Origin: an uncultured Bacteroidota bacterium
GTDB taxonomy: Bacteria > Bacteroidota > Bacteroidia > Chitinophagales > Chitinophagaceae
Direction: 5' to 3'
DNA: 64,000 nt
NCBI GenBank assembly: GCA_903887415.1
Contig: CAISPO010000055.1
Coordinates: 1 to 64,000, forward strand
In this document: positions 54,203 through 61,593 of the stretch, in pieces
How positions within the stretch are numbered: the first letter of the stretch is position 1
Layout of the letters: each line of letters begins with the position of its first letter
Notes under the pieces: generated by a model
Databases searched by the model: none
Told to the model about the DNA's origin: nothing
What the model saw: the letters and a program-made list of their open reading frames with translations, nothing else
Made by a program: the position numbers and the translations under genes

Positions 54203-54585
54203 GCAGGGGCAGGAACAGTAAGCAGGGGCAGTAAGTAGAAGCAGCGGTTACGGCAATAATTTTTCCACGCAACAACTGATCATAGAAGCAAGAAAAGTCC
54301 AGCCCATGATGGCGCCTTAAGGCTGTCGTAGATGTGGATTCTGTAGCTTGATTTGTACCATAAAGCCGATATGGCAGAAGCGCTCAATGCCAGCAAGGAT
54401 AGGCAGAATTTCAGCGCCATGCAGATGATAGAAGTTTTGCGAAAACAGCGTAGAGCTATGTTTTGGCCGGCGGAGCCTTTGGCCAAAACTCGCCTTTTCT
54501 TTGTTTCTTTCTTTTGGCGAAGCAAAAGAAAGAAAAGACAACGCGAGCTGCGAAACGCCTGCTTCTACAGTTGTGGAAAGCGACG
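54203..54585. other. Gene-free region with a compound hairpin element
   Basis: No gene is supported. GTTTTGGCC (54460-54468) pairs with GGCCAAAAC (54481-54489), and a second 12-bp perfect stem lies at 54504-54535 (TTTCTTTCTTTT with AAAAGAAAGAAA, loop GGCGAAGC). The two adjacent stems form a compound palindromic element found widely in Bacteroidetes. The first 200 bases (54203-54420) show no recognisable feature. Confidence 0.55.
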
Positions 54586-55893
54586 CTACACTACTTCCCC
54601 CTCCAGGTCATAATCAAACGCCTTCGTGATCTTCACTGTCACAAAGTCCCCTATCGGCAGCGCCTTCTTACTCTCTATGATCACCTCATTATCCACCTCT
54701 ACACTGTCAAACTCTGTGCGGCCCAGGTAGCGGCCGCTTTCTTTTTTGTCTATCATCACCTTGTAGGTCTGGCCTATGCGCTCCTGGTTCTTTTCGTAGC
54801 TTATCTCCTGCTGCACCTCCATTATCTCCTGCGCACGTGCTTCTTTCTCTTCAGCCGGAATATTATCCACCAGCTCATGGGCTGTGGTGTTCTCCTCATG
54901 ACTGTAGGTGAATATCCCTACCCTGTCCAGGCGCATATCTGTGAGGAACTCTTTCAGGTCTTCCACATCGTCCCGCGTCTCACCGGGGAAACCCGTGATG
55001 AGCGTAGTGCGGATGCAGATACCCGGCACACGCTCGCGCACATTGGCGATGAGGTCGGTTATTTCATTTCGTGTTATCTGGCGCTTCATGGCCTTCAGCA
55101 TATTGTCAGATATGTGCTGCAGCGGCATGTCCAGGTAGTTGCATATGTTGTCGCGCTCGCGCATCACGTCCAGTATCTCCAGCGGGAATTTTGATGGGTA
55201 CGCATAGTGCAGCCTTATCCAGTGCAGGCCTTCCACATCGCTCAGATGCTTTAGCAGGTCCGGCAGCATACGCTTTTTGTAGATGTCCAGGCCGTAGTAG
55301 GTCAGCTCTTGCGCTATCAGCATCACCTCCTTCACACCCTTCTTCACCAGCCCTTTAGCCTCCGCTATTACTTCCTCTATCGTTTTCGACACATGGCCGC
55401 CCCGCATCAGCGGTATAGCACAAAACGAGCACGTACGGTTGCACCCTTCCGATATTTTCAGGTACGCATAGTGCTTCGGCGTGCTCAGCATACGCTCGCC
55501 TACCAGTTCCGCTTTATAGTCGGCATTCAGTTGTTTCAGCATCAGCGGCAGCTCCATCGTGCCAAACCACGCATCCACCTCCGGTATCTCCTTCAGCAGG
55601 TCGTGGCGGTAGCGCTCGCTCAGGCAGCCGGTTACATATACCTTGTCCAGCTTGCCATTGCGCTTCAGCGCCACCTGCTCCAGTATAGTATTTACGCTCT
55701 CTTCCTTTGCCTTGTCTATGAACCCACAGGTGTTCACCACCACTATGTTGTGGTCCAGCTTGCGGTTTTCGTGGGCCACATCTATGCCATTGGCGCTGAG
55801 CTGGCCGCCCAGCGTCTCGCTGTCCACCATATTCTTGCTGCAGCCCAGGGTGATGATATTCACCTTGTCGTTCTTTAATGTTCTCGTTTTCAA
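54586..55893 (-). CDS. rimO: Ribosomal protein uS12 methylthiotransferase RimO
   Basis: RimO is a radical-SAM enzyme that adds a methylthio group to Asp88 (E. coli numbering) of ribosomal protein S12. I place the start at TTG 55893 (KTRTLKNDKVNIITLGCSKN), since this is where family homology begins and no ATG is present; a GTG at 55863 is the alternative. The UPF0004 domain shows GCSKN and NTCGFIDKAKEESV, with the third Cys in VTGCLSERY. The radical-SAM Cys triad is in CNRTCSFCAIP (about 149-159). The TRAM domain closes the C-terminus (about 370-434). The 435-residue length is normal. Confidence 0.94.
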   Translation of the reverse strand: MKTRTLKNDKVNIITLGCSKNMVDSETLGGQLSANGIDVAHENRKLDHNIVVVNTCGFIDKAKEESVNTILEQVALKRNGKLDKVYVTGCLSERYRHDLLKEIPEVDAWFGTMELPLMLKQLNADYKAELVGERMLSTPKHYAYLKISEGCNRTCSFCAIPLMRGGHVSKTIEEVIAEAKGLVKKGVKEVMLIAQELTYYGLDIYKKRMLPDLLKHLSDVEGLHWIRLHYAYPSKFPLEILDVMRERDNICNYLDMPLQHISDNMLKAMKRQITRNEITDLIANVRERVPGICIRTTLITGFPGETRDDVEDLKEFLTDMRLDRVGIFTYSHEENTTAHELVDNIPAEEKEARAQEIMEVQQEISYEKNQERIGQTYKVMIDKKESGRYLGRTEFDSVEVDNEVIIESKKALPIGDFVTVKITKAFDYDLEGEVV

Positions 55894-56059
55894 ATATTTA
55901 ATTTTAACCGCCGAAGCCCCCAGCGGGCGAAGGCTGGTCTTTGCGGGGTGCAAAGGTCGGATAGTAGAATGAAAGAAAAAACTAAAGTTTGATCAATCCT
56001 TCTACATCGCGAACAAGCAATAATAAAAACAACTAGTTTTATAGAGTTTTATTTTTGAA

Positions 56060-57001
56060 ATGAAATTTTATCTCGGAGTAACGAACAATAGTTGGTATAA
56101 CTATTTGAGTACCATAAATCCCGAAGACGTAAACTTTTGGCAGCCTGGTGGTAATCGGGAATTCAAGGTCATACCGTCCATGGCTCCTTTCTTATTTAAG
56201 CTAAAGAGCCCGCTAAATGTGATTGGCGGAGTTGGCTTCTTTTCCAGCTACTCTAATTTGCCATTATCTGTGGCTTGGGAAATATTTGGGAATAGAAACG
56301 GTTGCAAAACTTATGAAGAATTTCGAAGGATTATTGTCAATTATAGAAAAGATAAAGAGAATGTAAATCCTACTATCGGCTGTATAGTGCTTACGAATCC
56401 GCTCTTCTTTAAGAAAAGCGATTGGATTGAAACTCCTTCAAATTGGAGCGGTAGCATCGTTCAGGGTAAATCATATTCAACTGATGAGGAGATAGGGCAA
56501 CAAATATGGGCTCAAGTAAATGTTTTAATTCAAAAATATCTCTCGGGCAATGGACTTGATGAGCAAAAAAGCTTCATTCTTAGCGAACCGGAATCTCCCG
56601 CCTATGGAAATTCAATCTTGCAAAAAGTGAGGAGGGGGCAGGGTGCATTCCGAGTTTTAGTGACTGATACGTATAATAAACGATGCTCGATAACGGGGGA
56701 GAAAACCTTACCGGTACTGGAAGCTGCACACATTAAACCTTACGCTGAGTCTTTGTCGCACGAAGTATCGAACGGAATTCTCCTGAGATCAGATATTCAT
56801 AAGCTGTTTGATTCAGGTTATATGACGATTACCAACGATTTAGTCGTGGAAGTTAGTAACAGAATAAAAGAAGAATTTCACAATGGCAAGGAATACTACC
56901 AATACCATGGGAAAAGCCTCCTTTACATCCCTACGCGAGAGATTGACAAGCCGTCAGCAAAGTATATTGAATGGCATAACAATAATGTTTTCAGACGATA
57001 G
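56060..57001 (+). CDS. HNH endonuclease with N-terminal putative reader domain
   Basis: A 313-residue protein with two regions. Residues about 190-270 are an HNH nuclease: GQGAFRVLVTDTYNKRCSIT, LEAAHIKPYAE (His about 223) and SNGILLRSDIHKLFDSGYMT give the beta-beta-alpha metal site (HNH_2/PF13391-like). The first about 165 residues (FYLGVTNNSWYNYL, DVNFWQPGGNREFKVIPSM, VIGGVGFFSSYSNLPL) resemble the beta-barrel readers of modified bases (PUA/EVE-like), which suggests a modification-dependent restriction enzyme. This is an inference by layout only. It stands alone with a -7 box (TATTTTTG, 56050-56057) just before the ATG. Confidence 0.85.
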   Translation: MKFYLGVTNNSWYNYLSTINPEDVNFWQPGGNREFKVIPSMAPFLFKLKSPLNVIGGVGFFSSYSNLPLSVAWEIFGNRNGCKTYEEFRRIIVNYRKDKENVNPTIGCIVLTNPLFFKKSDWIETPSNWSGSIVQGKSYSTDEEIGQQIWAQVNVLIQKYLSGNGLDEQKSFILSEPESPAYGNSILQKVRRGQGAFRVLVTDTYNKRCSITGEKTLPVLEAAHIKPYAESLSHEVSNGILLRSDIHKLFDSGYMTITNDLVVEVSNRIKEEFHNGKEYYQYHGKSLLYIPTREIDKPSAKYIEWHNNNVFRR

Positions 57002-57090
57002 CAAATTCTATTGACAAAATATTTACGAAATCTACTTGAAAGATGATTAATTGGGTAGCCGCCTATAATAGGCTATATAAATTACCCACT

Positions 57091-57113
57091 CGTCCTTGTT
57101 TGCAACGAGGATG
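57091..57113. repeat. REP-like palindrome CGTCCTTGTTTGCAACGAGG
   Basis: CGTCCTTG then TTTGCAACGAGGATG form an imperfect hairpin (CGTCCT with AGGATG, TTGCAA centre), a Bacteroidetes palindrome family. A second short hairpin follows (about 57150-57162, GGTGGGCGCGTCACC). Confidence 0.55.
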
Positions 57114-57184
57114 CCACGGTGCCGCGTCTGTGACGCCAGTACTTTTGGTGGGCGCGTCACCAGGTTTTGTTTTTTACAATAATG

Positions 57185-57192
57185 TATATTTG
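57185..57192 (+). promoter_or_regulatory. Orphan -7 box in front of the structured region
   Basis: TATATTTG matches TAnnTTTG exactly. A TTTG at 57166-57169 is only 15 bases before it, shorter than usual. No coding start follows; the next 150 bases are hairpin-rich. Confidence 0.4.
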
Positions 57193-57341
57193 CAATGGAC
57201 CGGCTTACGGGCCGGTACACCTTCGGGAAAACGATACTGCGGTGGCTTGTTGCCATTTGCGAGGGCTTTACCTGTAATGGTTAAGTGATACTGCGAGGGC
57301 TTGAGGCCCTTGGCGAGGGCTCTTAACCATTTTTTGATTTT
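57193..57341 (+). ncRNA. Candidate structured RNA with covarying tandem hairpin units
   Basis: Downstream of a -7 box lies ACCGGC-TTACGG-GCCGGT-type hairpin (57199-57217), then two 35-nt tandem units (57233-57267 and 57287-57321) that share 29 of 35 bases and begin GATACTGCG. Each folds to a 5-bp stem with a 5-nt loop: TGGC-TTGTT-GCCA in unit 1, GGGC-TTGAG-GCCC in unit 2. The U-A to G-C change in the stem is compensatory. Unit 2 is enclosed in a 10-bp stem (AATGGTTAAG 57276-57285 with CTTAACCATT 57322-57331) and followed by a T run, a terminator. No ORF explains the sequence. Strand is inferred from the T run. Confidence 0.5.
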
Positions 57342-57344
57342 AGT

Positions 57345-57408
57345 AGTGCCGGAGATTTTCAAGCAAGGCTACTTACCTGCAATTGGGATTTTCGGCACTT
57401 TTTTTTAG
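57345..57408 (+). terminator. Second terminator-like hairpin
   Basis: AGTGCCG (57345-57351) pairs with CGGCACT (57393-57399), with a long loop, and is followed by eight T residues. It follows directly on the structured region, so transcripts from either side may stop here. Confidence 0.55.
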
Positions 57409-57433
57409 TATCCCTTGTCATTAATTTTCTAAA

Positions 57434-57468
57434 AATAAAAAAAGAAACAGTTGGGCGTACGTCTCCGG
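57434..57468 (+). repeat. Direct repeat AATAAAAAAAGAAACAGTTG...GTACGTCTC
   Basis: A related copy (AAATAAAAAAGATACAGTTG followed by CGTATGTCTC) is at 59360-59390. Neither copy is coding. Confidence 0.5.
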
Positions 57469-57554
57469 CTACGTACCGTTAGCGATCACATCCATCGAAA
57501 AATGTGGATATCTTATCGCGGTTTTTGTTGGCTATTATTACCGCACAGTCTATC

Positions 57555-57584
57555 TTTAATTATGGCGAATTCGCCATAATTAAA
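57555..57584. promoter_or_regulatory. 30-bp perfect palindrome, putative operator 1
   Basis: TTTAATTATGGCGAA then TTCGCCATAATTAAA is a perfect 30-bp inverted repeat with no spacer, centred on GAATTC. Its centre is 50 bp from that of palindrome 2, and it lies 114 bases before the KilA-N start codon. Confidence 0.75.
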
Positions 57585-57601
57585 TTGAAAAAATCGCTAC
57601 T

Positions 57602-57637
57602 TTTTTTAAATGGGTCGAATTCGACCCATTTAAAAAA
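57602..57637. promoter_or_regulatory. 36-bp perfect palindrome, putative operator 2
   Basis: TTTTTTAAATGGGTCGAA then TTCGACCCATTTAAAAAA is a perfect 36-bp inverted repeat centred on GAATTC. It ends 26 bases before a -7-like TATATTTT (57663-57670) and 61 bases before the KilA-N start. Short GCTA/TAGC flanks extend the symmetry further. Confidence 0.78.
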
Positions 57638-57697
57638 GGAAATAGCAATAGTAACCCGCAAATATATTTTAAAGGAAGGATTCGATAGGTCTAAAAA

Positions 57698-58519
57698 ATG
57701 TGTATGGCTAAAAACAAAACCATAAATGTTCAGGGTTCCGAAATAACCATTATTAAGCATAATAGTGAGGATTTTATTTCTATGACCGACATGATAAAAC
57801 CATTCGGTGATGAATCCATAATCAAAAACTGGCTTCGTAATCGCAACACCGTAGAATTCCTTGGAATTTGGGAGCAGATTTACAACCCCGATTTTAATCC
57901 GGTCGAATTCGACCAGATTAGAAAACAAACGGGACTCAATTCTTTTGTTCTTTCCGCTAAAAAATGGATAGAAAGTGTGAATGCAAAAGGCATAGTGTCC
58001 AGTGCTGGCAGATACGGCGGCACATTTGCGCATCGGGATATCGCCTTCGAATTCGGCTCCTGGCTCAGCCCGGAATTCAAATTATACCTCATAAGAGAAT
58101 TCCAGCGCCTCAAAGAAGATGAGAACGACCGGCTGAAACTGGACTGGAACCTGCAACGCACCCTCTCCAAGATCAACTACCGCATACATACCGATGCCAT
58201 AAAAGAAACACTGGTGCCACCAACTATAACAAAGGCGCAGGCAGGTATGGTATATGCCAGCGAAGCAGACATGCTTAACGTAGCCCTGTTCGGCATCACT
58301 GCAAAGCAATGGCGCGAAGCCAACCCCACAAAAGACGGCAACATCCGCGACTATGCCGAGCTCGAACAATTAGTAGTCCTCACCAACCTCGAAAGTATTA
58401 ATTCAGTACTTGTTCGCCAGCAACTCCCACAAACCGAGCGACTCATGAAACTGAACGAAATCGCCATTACACAAATGAAATCCTTGCTCAACAACAACAA
58501 TCTGAAGAAACTAAAATAA
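57698..58519 (+). CDS. KilA-N domain protein
   Basis: A 273-residue protein with an N-terminal KilA-N DNA-binding domain (about 5-135): EITIIKHNSEDFISMTDMIK, SIIKNWLRNRNTVEFLGIWE, GRYGGTFAHRDIAFEFGSWL and SPEFKLYLIREFQRLKEDE. The C-terminal half is helical, with KETLVPPTITKAQAGMVYAS and a long helix ending in LLNNNNLKKLK, of a kind found in Bacteroidetes KilA-N proteins of unknown role. KilA-N is a phage-type DNA-binding fold. The gene is solitary, with two large perfect palindromes upstream, which suggests autoregulation. The ATG at 57698 precedes a second ATG two codons on. Confidence 0.88.
   Translation: MCMAKNKTINVQGSEITIIKHNSEDFISMTDMIKPFGDESIIKNWLRNRNTVEFLGIWEQIYNPDFNPVEFDQIRKQTGLNSFVLSAKKWIESVNAKGIVSSAGRYGGTFAHRDIAFEFGSWLSPEFKLYLIREFQRLKEDENDRLKLDWNLQRTLSKINYRIHTDAIKETLVPPTITKAQAGMVYASEADMLNVALFGITAKQWREANPTKDGNIRDYAELEQLVVLTNLESINSVLVRQQLPQTERLMKLNEIAITQMKSLLNNNNLKKLK
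57901..57914. promoter_or_regulatory. Intragenic copy of the operator-2 core
   Basis: GGTCGAATTCGACC, the 14-bp core of palindrome 2, lies inside the KilA-N coding sequence (codons for V-E-F-D). It may be a third binding site or coincidence. Confidence 0.35.
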
Positions 58520-58538
58520 AGGCCCATAGTGTAGCCCC

Positions 58539-58566
58539 CCCGGCGGAGCGCAATCTTCAGATTGCC
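58539..58566 (+). repeat. 28-bp direct repeat, left copy
   Basis: CCCGGCGGAGCGCAATCTTC then AGATTGCC. It contains a perfect short hairpin GCAATCT-TC-AGATTGC. The right copy (59396-59423) differs at two positions. Confidence 0.7.
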
Positions 58567-59395
58567 CGTGCACACTCGTATTTGCGCGAATAGGTTGCGC
58601 CCGCAACGGGGCGCCGAGTGCTGGGGGATCATATGTTTCTACAAACAGGTAGTCACCTAGCCTGCACTGAGTTTGCCGAAGTGGGGCAATTACATGTAAT
58701 TCTGCTAATTCTTAAATTCAACAAATTCCGGTTCAGACAATTTGTGGATATCATTATTTCAGCCGCATTGTTTTCCATCCTACCTTTGTGCCACATTTCA
58801 TAGCCTGGAGCTTGCTAAATGAAAACAGTTGCGGGTTCAGTACAAACCTTAGTGTAACGATATTTCAGCATATCAGCTCCTGGCCAGCCAGAACCTCTGC
58901 CGGTAGGCGGGGAAACCCGGAAGTTTCGATCATAAAAATCATAGTCAGACAGGCTGCAGTGAGCTCGCCGAACTGTGATACGAATGCGATACGTTTGTGA
59001 CATTTTTAAAAAACCAAACCCCTCATAACCAACAAAATAGCCGCTAATATCCACAAAACTTTTTTTCTATGAAAAATGTGATATTTCAAAATAGGAACAT
59101 TGGTAGAGACGGCATGCCTGCAGTCTCAGGACAACACCAAACCAGAAGAATACCGGAAGAAAAACCAGAAGAAAATCGGAAGTCTTTTGTGCAAAAGTGA
59201 GCAAGAAGTGAGCAACAATTATCCACATTATTTTGATAAAACACTGATAATCAATCGTAATGTGCGCAATAAAAAATTCTTGCCCACTCGTGCACCCGGA
59301 AGCTATCCGCAAACAGCTTCGATACTGTAGTATTCGGCCCCCTGCTGTAATCTTCGAGAAATAAAAAAGATACAGTTGCGTATGTCTCACGACAA

Positions 59396-59423
59396 CCCGG
59401 CGGAGTGCGATCTTCAGATTGCC
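59396..59423 (+). repeat. 28-bp direct repeat, right copy
   Basis: CCCGGCGGAGTGCGATCTTC then AGATTGCC. It matches the left copy at 26 of 28 positions, with the same internal palindrome weakened by the A-to-G change. Confidence 0.7.
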
Positions 59424-59492
59424 TAAGCATCATGTACCTGCACTGCTGAAGCGGGGATTCTGAAATGTTAGTCAAAAAAACAATTAGTTTTG

Positions 59493-60422
59493 ATGAAATT
59501 CTCTACTGTGGGCGTTTTGCGTACTGATCATTTTGTTTCTGGCATTTTATTATTATCACAACTGTTTTTGTCATCACTGGCATTCGGGCAAAATACGTTG
59601 CCTGTGCCTGACCATATTGTGATACTTTTTGAGGAAAACTCCGGGTACAGCCAGATAATAGGGAATAAGCATGCACCGCATATCAATGCGCTTGCGCATA
59701 TGCCCAATGCGGCGGTCTTTACACAGTTTTACGCGAAAGCGCACCCCAGCCAACCCAATTATCTGGTATTTTTCTCCGGCAGCTCCCAGGGGGTGGAAGA
59801 TGATGACCTGCCGGATGGTATCCCGTTCACCACGCCAAACTTATGCGCCGAGCTGATCGCTGCCGGCAGGACATTTAAAACATATTCAGAAGACCTACCG
59901 AAGGTGGGCTATAAAGAGACGTCCTATATGACCGGCAAGGGCAATTATGTGCGTAAGCACAACCCATGTATGAACTGGACAGGTACCGGCCCAAATCAAT
60001 TTCCGGATACGGTAAGCCAGCCATTCGGGGATTTTCCACATGCGGGCAATTACGCCTCATTGCCTACCGTATCTTATGTAGTGCCCAACTTAGAGGACGA
60101 CATGCATAATAATTATTGCGGTGTGCCGCCATGCCCCAAGACAGTGGCCCGCGCCGATGACTGGATGTACAGTAACCTGGACAGCCTGCAGCAATGGGCA
60201 ATGACACACAATTCACTGTTCATATTGATGTTTGATGAAGATGATAACTTTCATGGTAATAATATACCGGTAATATTCTTCGGGCCTATGGTAAAGGGAG
60301 GCGAGTATAACCAAAAGGTGGATCATCTAAACCTGCTGCATACCATAGAATCTATTTATGGCTTGGGCCATGCGGGCAATTCCGCGAACAGTAGTTCCAT
60401 TATTAATTGCTGGCTTAAATAG
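59493..60422 (+). CDS. Secreted phosphoesterase (acid phosphatase/phospholipase C superfamily)
   Basis: A 309-residue exported enzyme of the PF04185 phosphoesterase superfamily (signal about 1-33, ending LAFGQ). Metal and nucleophile segments are visible: HIVILFEENSGYSQIIGN (about 42-59), AKAHPSQPNYLVFFSGSSQG (about 86-105), VVPNLEDDMHN (about 191-201) and LFILMFDEDDNFHGNNIPVI (about 245-264) with Asp-Glu-Asp. The Asn in the PNYL segment is the usual catalytic position. It hydrolyses a phosphoester in the periplasm or outside the cell. I took the ATG at 59493. Convergent with the DUF892 gene. Confidence 0.9.
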   Translation: MKFSTVGVLRTDHFVSGILLLSQLFLSSLAFGQNTLPVPDHIVILFEENSGYSQIIGNKHAPHINALAHMPNAAVFTQFYAKAHPSQPNYLVFFSGSSQGVEDDDLPDGIPFTTPNLCAELIAAGRTFKTYSEDLPKVGYKETSYMTGKGNYVRKHNPCMNWTGTGPNQFPDTVSQPFGDFPHAGNYASLPTVSYVVPNLEDDMHNNYCGVPPCPKTVARADDWMYSNLDSLQQWAMTHNSLFILMFDEDDNFHGNNIPVIFFGPMVKGGEYNQKVDHLNLLHTIESIYGLGHAGNSANSSSIINCWLK

Positions 60423-60442
60423 GCGCGGTAAGTCAATAAAGC

Positions 60443-60497
60443 AAAAAAATGAGCATTACCCTACCCTTAGGAACAAGGATAAAGTAATGCTCATTGT
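60443..60497 (-). terminator. Terminator between phosphoesterase and DUF892 genes
   Basis: ATGAGCATTAC (60449-60459) pairs with GTAATGCTCAT (60484-60494), with a loop of about 24 bases. On the minus strand it is followed by seven T residues. Confidence 0.75.
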
Positions 60498-60518
60498 AAT
60501 GATGATCCAGTGTGCTGC

Positions 60519-61181
60519 CTAGCCTATCATATTGGCTATCCGCTCGAAGAATCCAGGATTTTCCTGTTCATGGCTGGCCTCCTCATTTATGCTTCTCACG
60601 GCCAGCTTGCTTAGTTCTTCGTCAGCTTCTTTCTCTTCGGCAAGGGTTTTATCTAAAATCTCTGATACCTTCTGCAGGCCCAGTGTGCGGGCAAGCTCAG
60701 CGAGGCTGCCATAAGTGGCTATTTCGTAGTGCTCCACCTTTTGGGCAGCGAAAATGAGGCCTACGTCCCTGGTCTCGGTTCCTTTTTCTGTTTCGCCTAC
60801 TATGTCATCGCCTTCCTTGGTTATCCCGGCCATTGCCTCGCATTTCTTAGCAACAGGTTTTTGTTTCAGTAAGCCAAATACGTCTTCGAGGCGTGTTATG
60901 TGCCCTTCGGTAACACCGCGGTGATTGGAAAATGCATCTTTCAAAGACGCAGCCGTAGCGCTTTTTTCCATTTTTGTCAGCGCCTTGATGAGGCGCTTCT
61001 CCGCCCAGTAAATGTCTTTAAGCTCATTGAGGAAAAAGTTTGACAGCATATCTTTATCAGATGGCTTCTGCGCGACTTTTTTCGCAGGTGCTGATTTCTT
61101 TTGTGCCACTTTTTTCAGAACGGGCGGTTGCTTAGCGGTAGCTTTCTTGTTTGGCGCTGGTGATTTTTTTACTGTGGGCAT
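60519..61181 (-). CDS. Ferritin-like DUF892 protein (YciE/YciF type)
   Basis: I took the ATG at 61181 (MPTVKKSPAP). The first about 40 residues are Lys/Ala/Pro-rich, low complexity, like a histone-H1 tail. The ferritin-like DUF892 bundle follows (about 45-210): LSNFFLNELKDIYWAEKRLI (Glu/Asp ligands), SLKDAFSNHRGVTEGHITRL, AQKVEHYEIATYGSLAELAR and LAEEKEADEELSKLA. The conserved Glu and His residues of the di-iron site are visible. YciE/YciF relatives are stress-induced and bind metal; the function is unproven. The basic tail may bind DNA. 220 residues. Divergent from the His-rich mini-gene. Confidence 0.9.
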   Translation of the reverse strand: MPTVKKSPAPNKKATAKQPPVLKKVAQKKSAPAKKVAQKPSDKDMLSNFFLNELKDIYWAEKRLIKALTKMEKSATAASLKDAFSNHRGVTEGHITRLEDVFGLLKQKPVAKKCEAMAGITKEGDDIVGETEKGTETRDVGLIFAAQKVEHYEIATYGSLAELARTLGLQKVSEILDKTLAEEKEADEELSKLAVRSINEEASHEQENPGFFERIANMIG

Positions 61182-61360
61182 AATTTGATTTTTTAGTTGC
61201 ACAACGGTATTAAATTATCGCGCCATCTTAGAAATCCGCCAATTACAAATGAGGTGTTGCAGGTATTCTATAAGGTTGTTATGGCATCTTCGCTTGCCGC
61301 GTAATTGTGGGGGGATATGGCATGATTATTTAACTGAGCAGGGCTAAACCAATTTAGTTT

Positions 61361-61576
61361 ATGAAACACAATCATCACGAAGAAGCAGCAAAGCACCACA
61401 CTGCCGCAGCAAAGCATCACACAGATGCACACAAGAACCACATGGATGGAGACGATGACAAAGCCGCGTCTGAAGCTCATGCCGCAAACGGCCATGCAGC
61501 CCTGGCTGAAGACCATTCGAGAGAAGCATCAAAGAAACATGCGGAAACGAAGAATGGCAAAAAATCCGGCAAATAG
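61361..61576 (+). CDS. Small His/Lys-rich protein
   Basis: A 71-residue, low-complexity protein with about 17 His (EAAKHHTAAAKHHTDAHKNH) followed by an Ala-rich helix (KAASEAHAANGHAALAEDHS) and a basic tail. It has no signal peptide. Proteins of this kind occur across Bacteroidetes, often near DUF892 ferritin-like genes, as here (180 bases away, divergent). It may bind metal ions or act as a disordered stress protein; neither is shown. A strong terminator follows within 20 bases, which supports that it is expressed. Confidence 0.72.
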   Translation: MKHNHHEEAAKHHTAAAKHHTDAHKNHMDGDDDKAASEAHAANGHAALAEDHSREASKKHAETKNGKKSGK

Positions 61577-61593
61577 CCTTTTGTGCGCAAAAA

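Larger units (their letters stand above)
58520..59492. other. Gene-free region bounded by direct repeats
   Basis: No gene is supported on either strand. The region begins and ends with 28-bp direct repeats (58539-58566 and 59396-59423). It holds two degenerate copies of the CTGCACTGAGTTTGCCGAAG-type element (58663-58683, 58953-58975), an orphan -7 box TACCTTTG (58782-58789), a GTAGAGAC...GTCTC palindrome (59103-59127), and a stretch of AT-rich sequence with a 12-codon ORF only. Confidence 0.55.

Noticed and set aside
54463-55194. 243-codon plus-strand ORF opposite rimO
   Set aside because: Overlaps the conserved rimO frame and part of a palindromic element; its sequence shows no domain.
57193-57410. 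Group II intron fragment or retron msr/msd region
   Set aside because: No reverse transcriptase gene nearby, no domain V-type sequence, and no a1/a2 type inverted repeats; the hairpin units are instead tandem and covarying.
57504-57725. 73-codon plus-strand ORF across the two palindromes
   Set aside because: It simply translates the palindromes (for example YGEFAIIK), has no domain, and runs into the KilA-N start region.
58815-59054. 79-codon minus-strand ORF in the gene-free region
   Set aside because: Crosses dispersed repeats and has no recognisable domain or start context.
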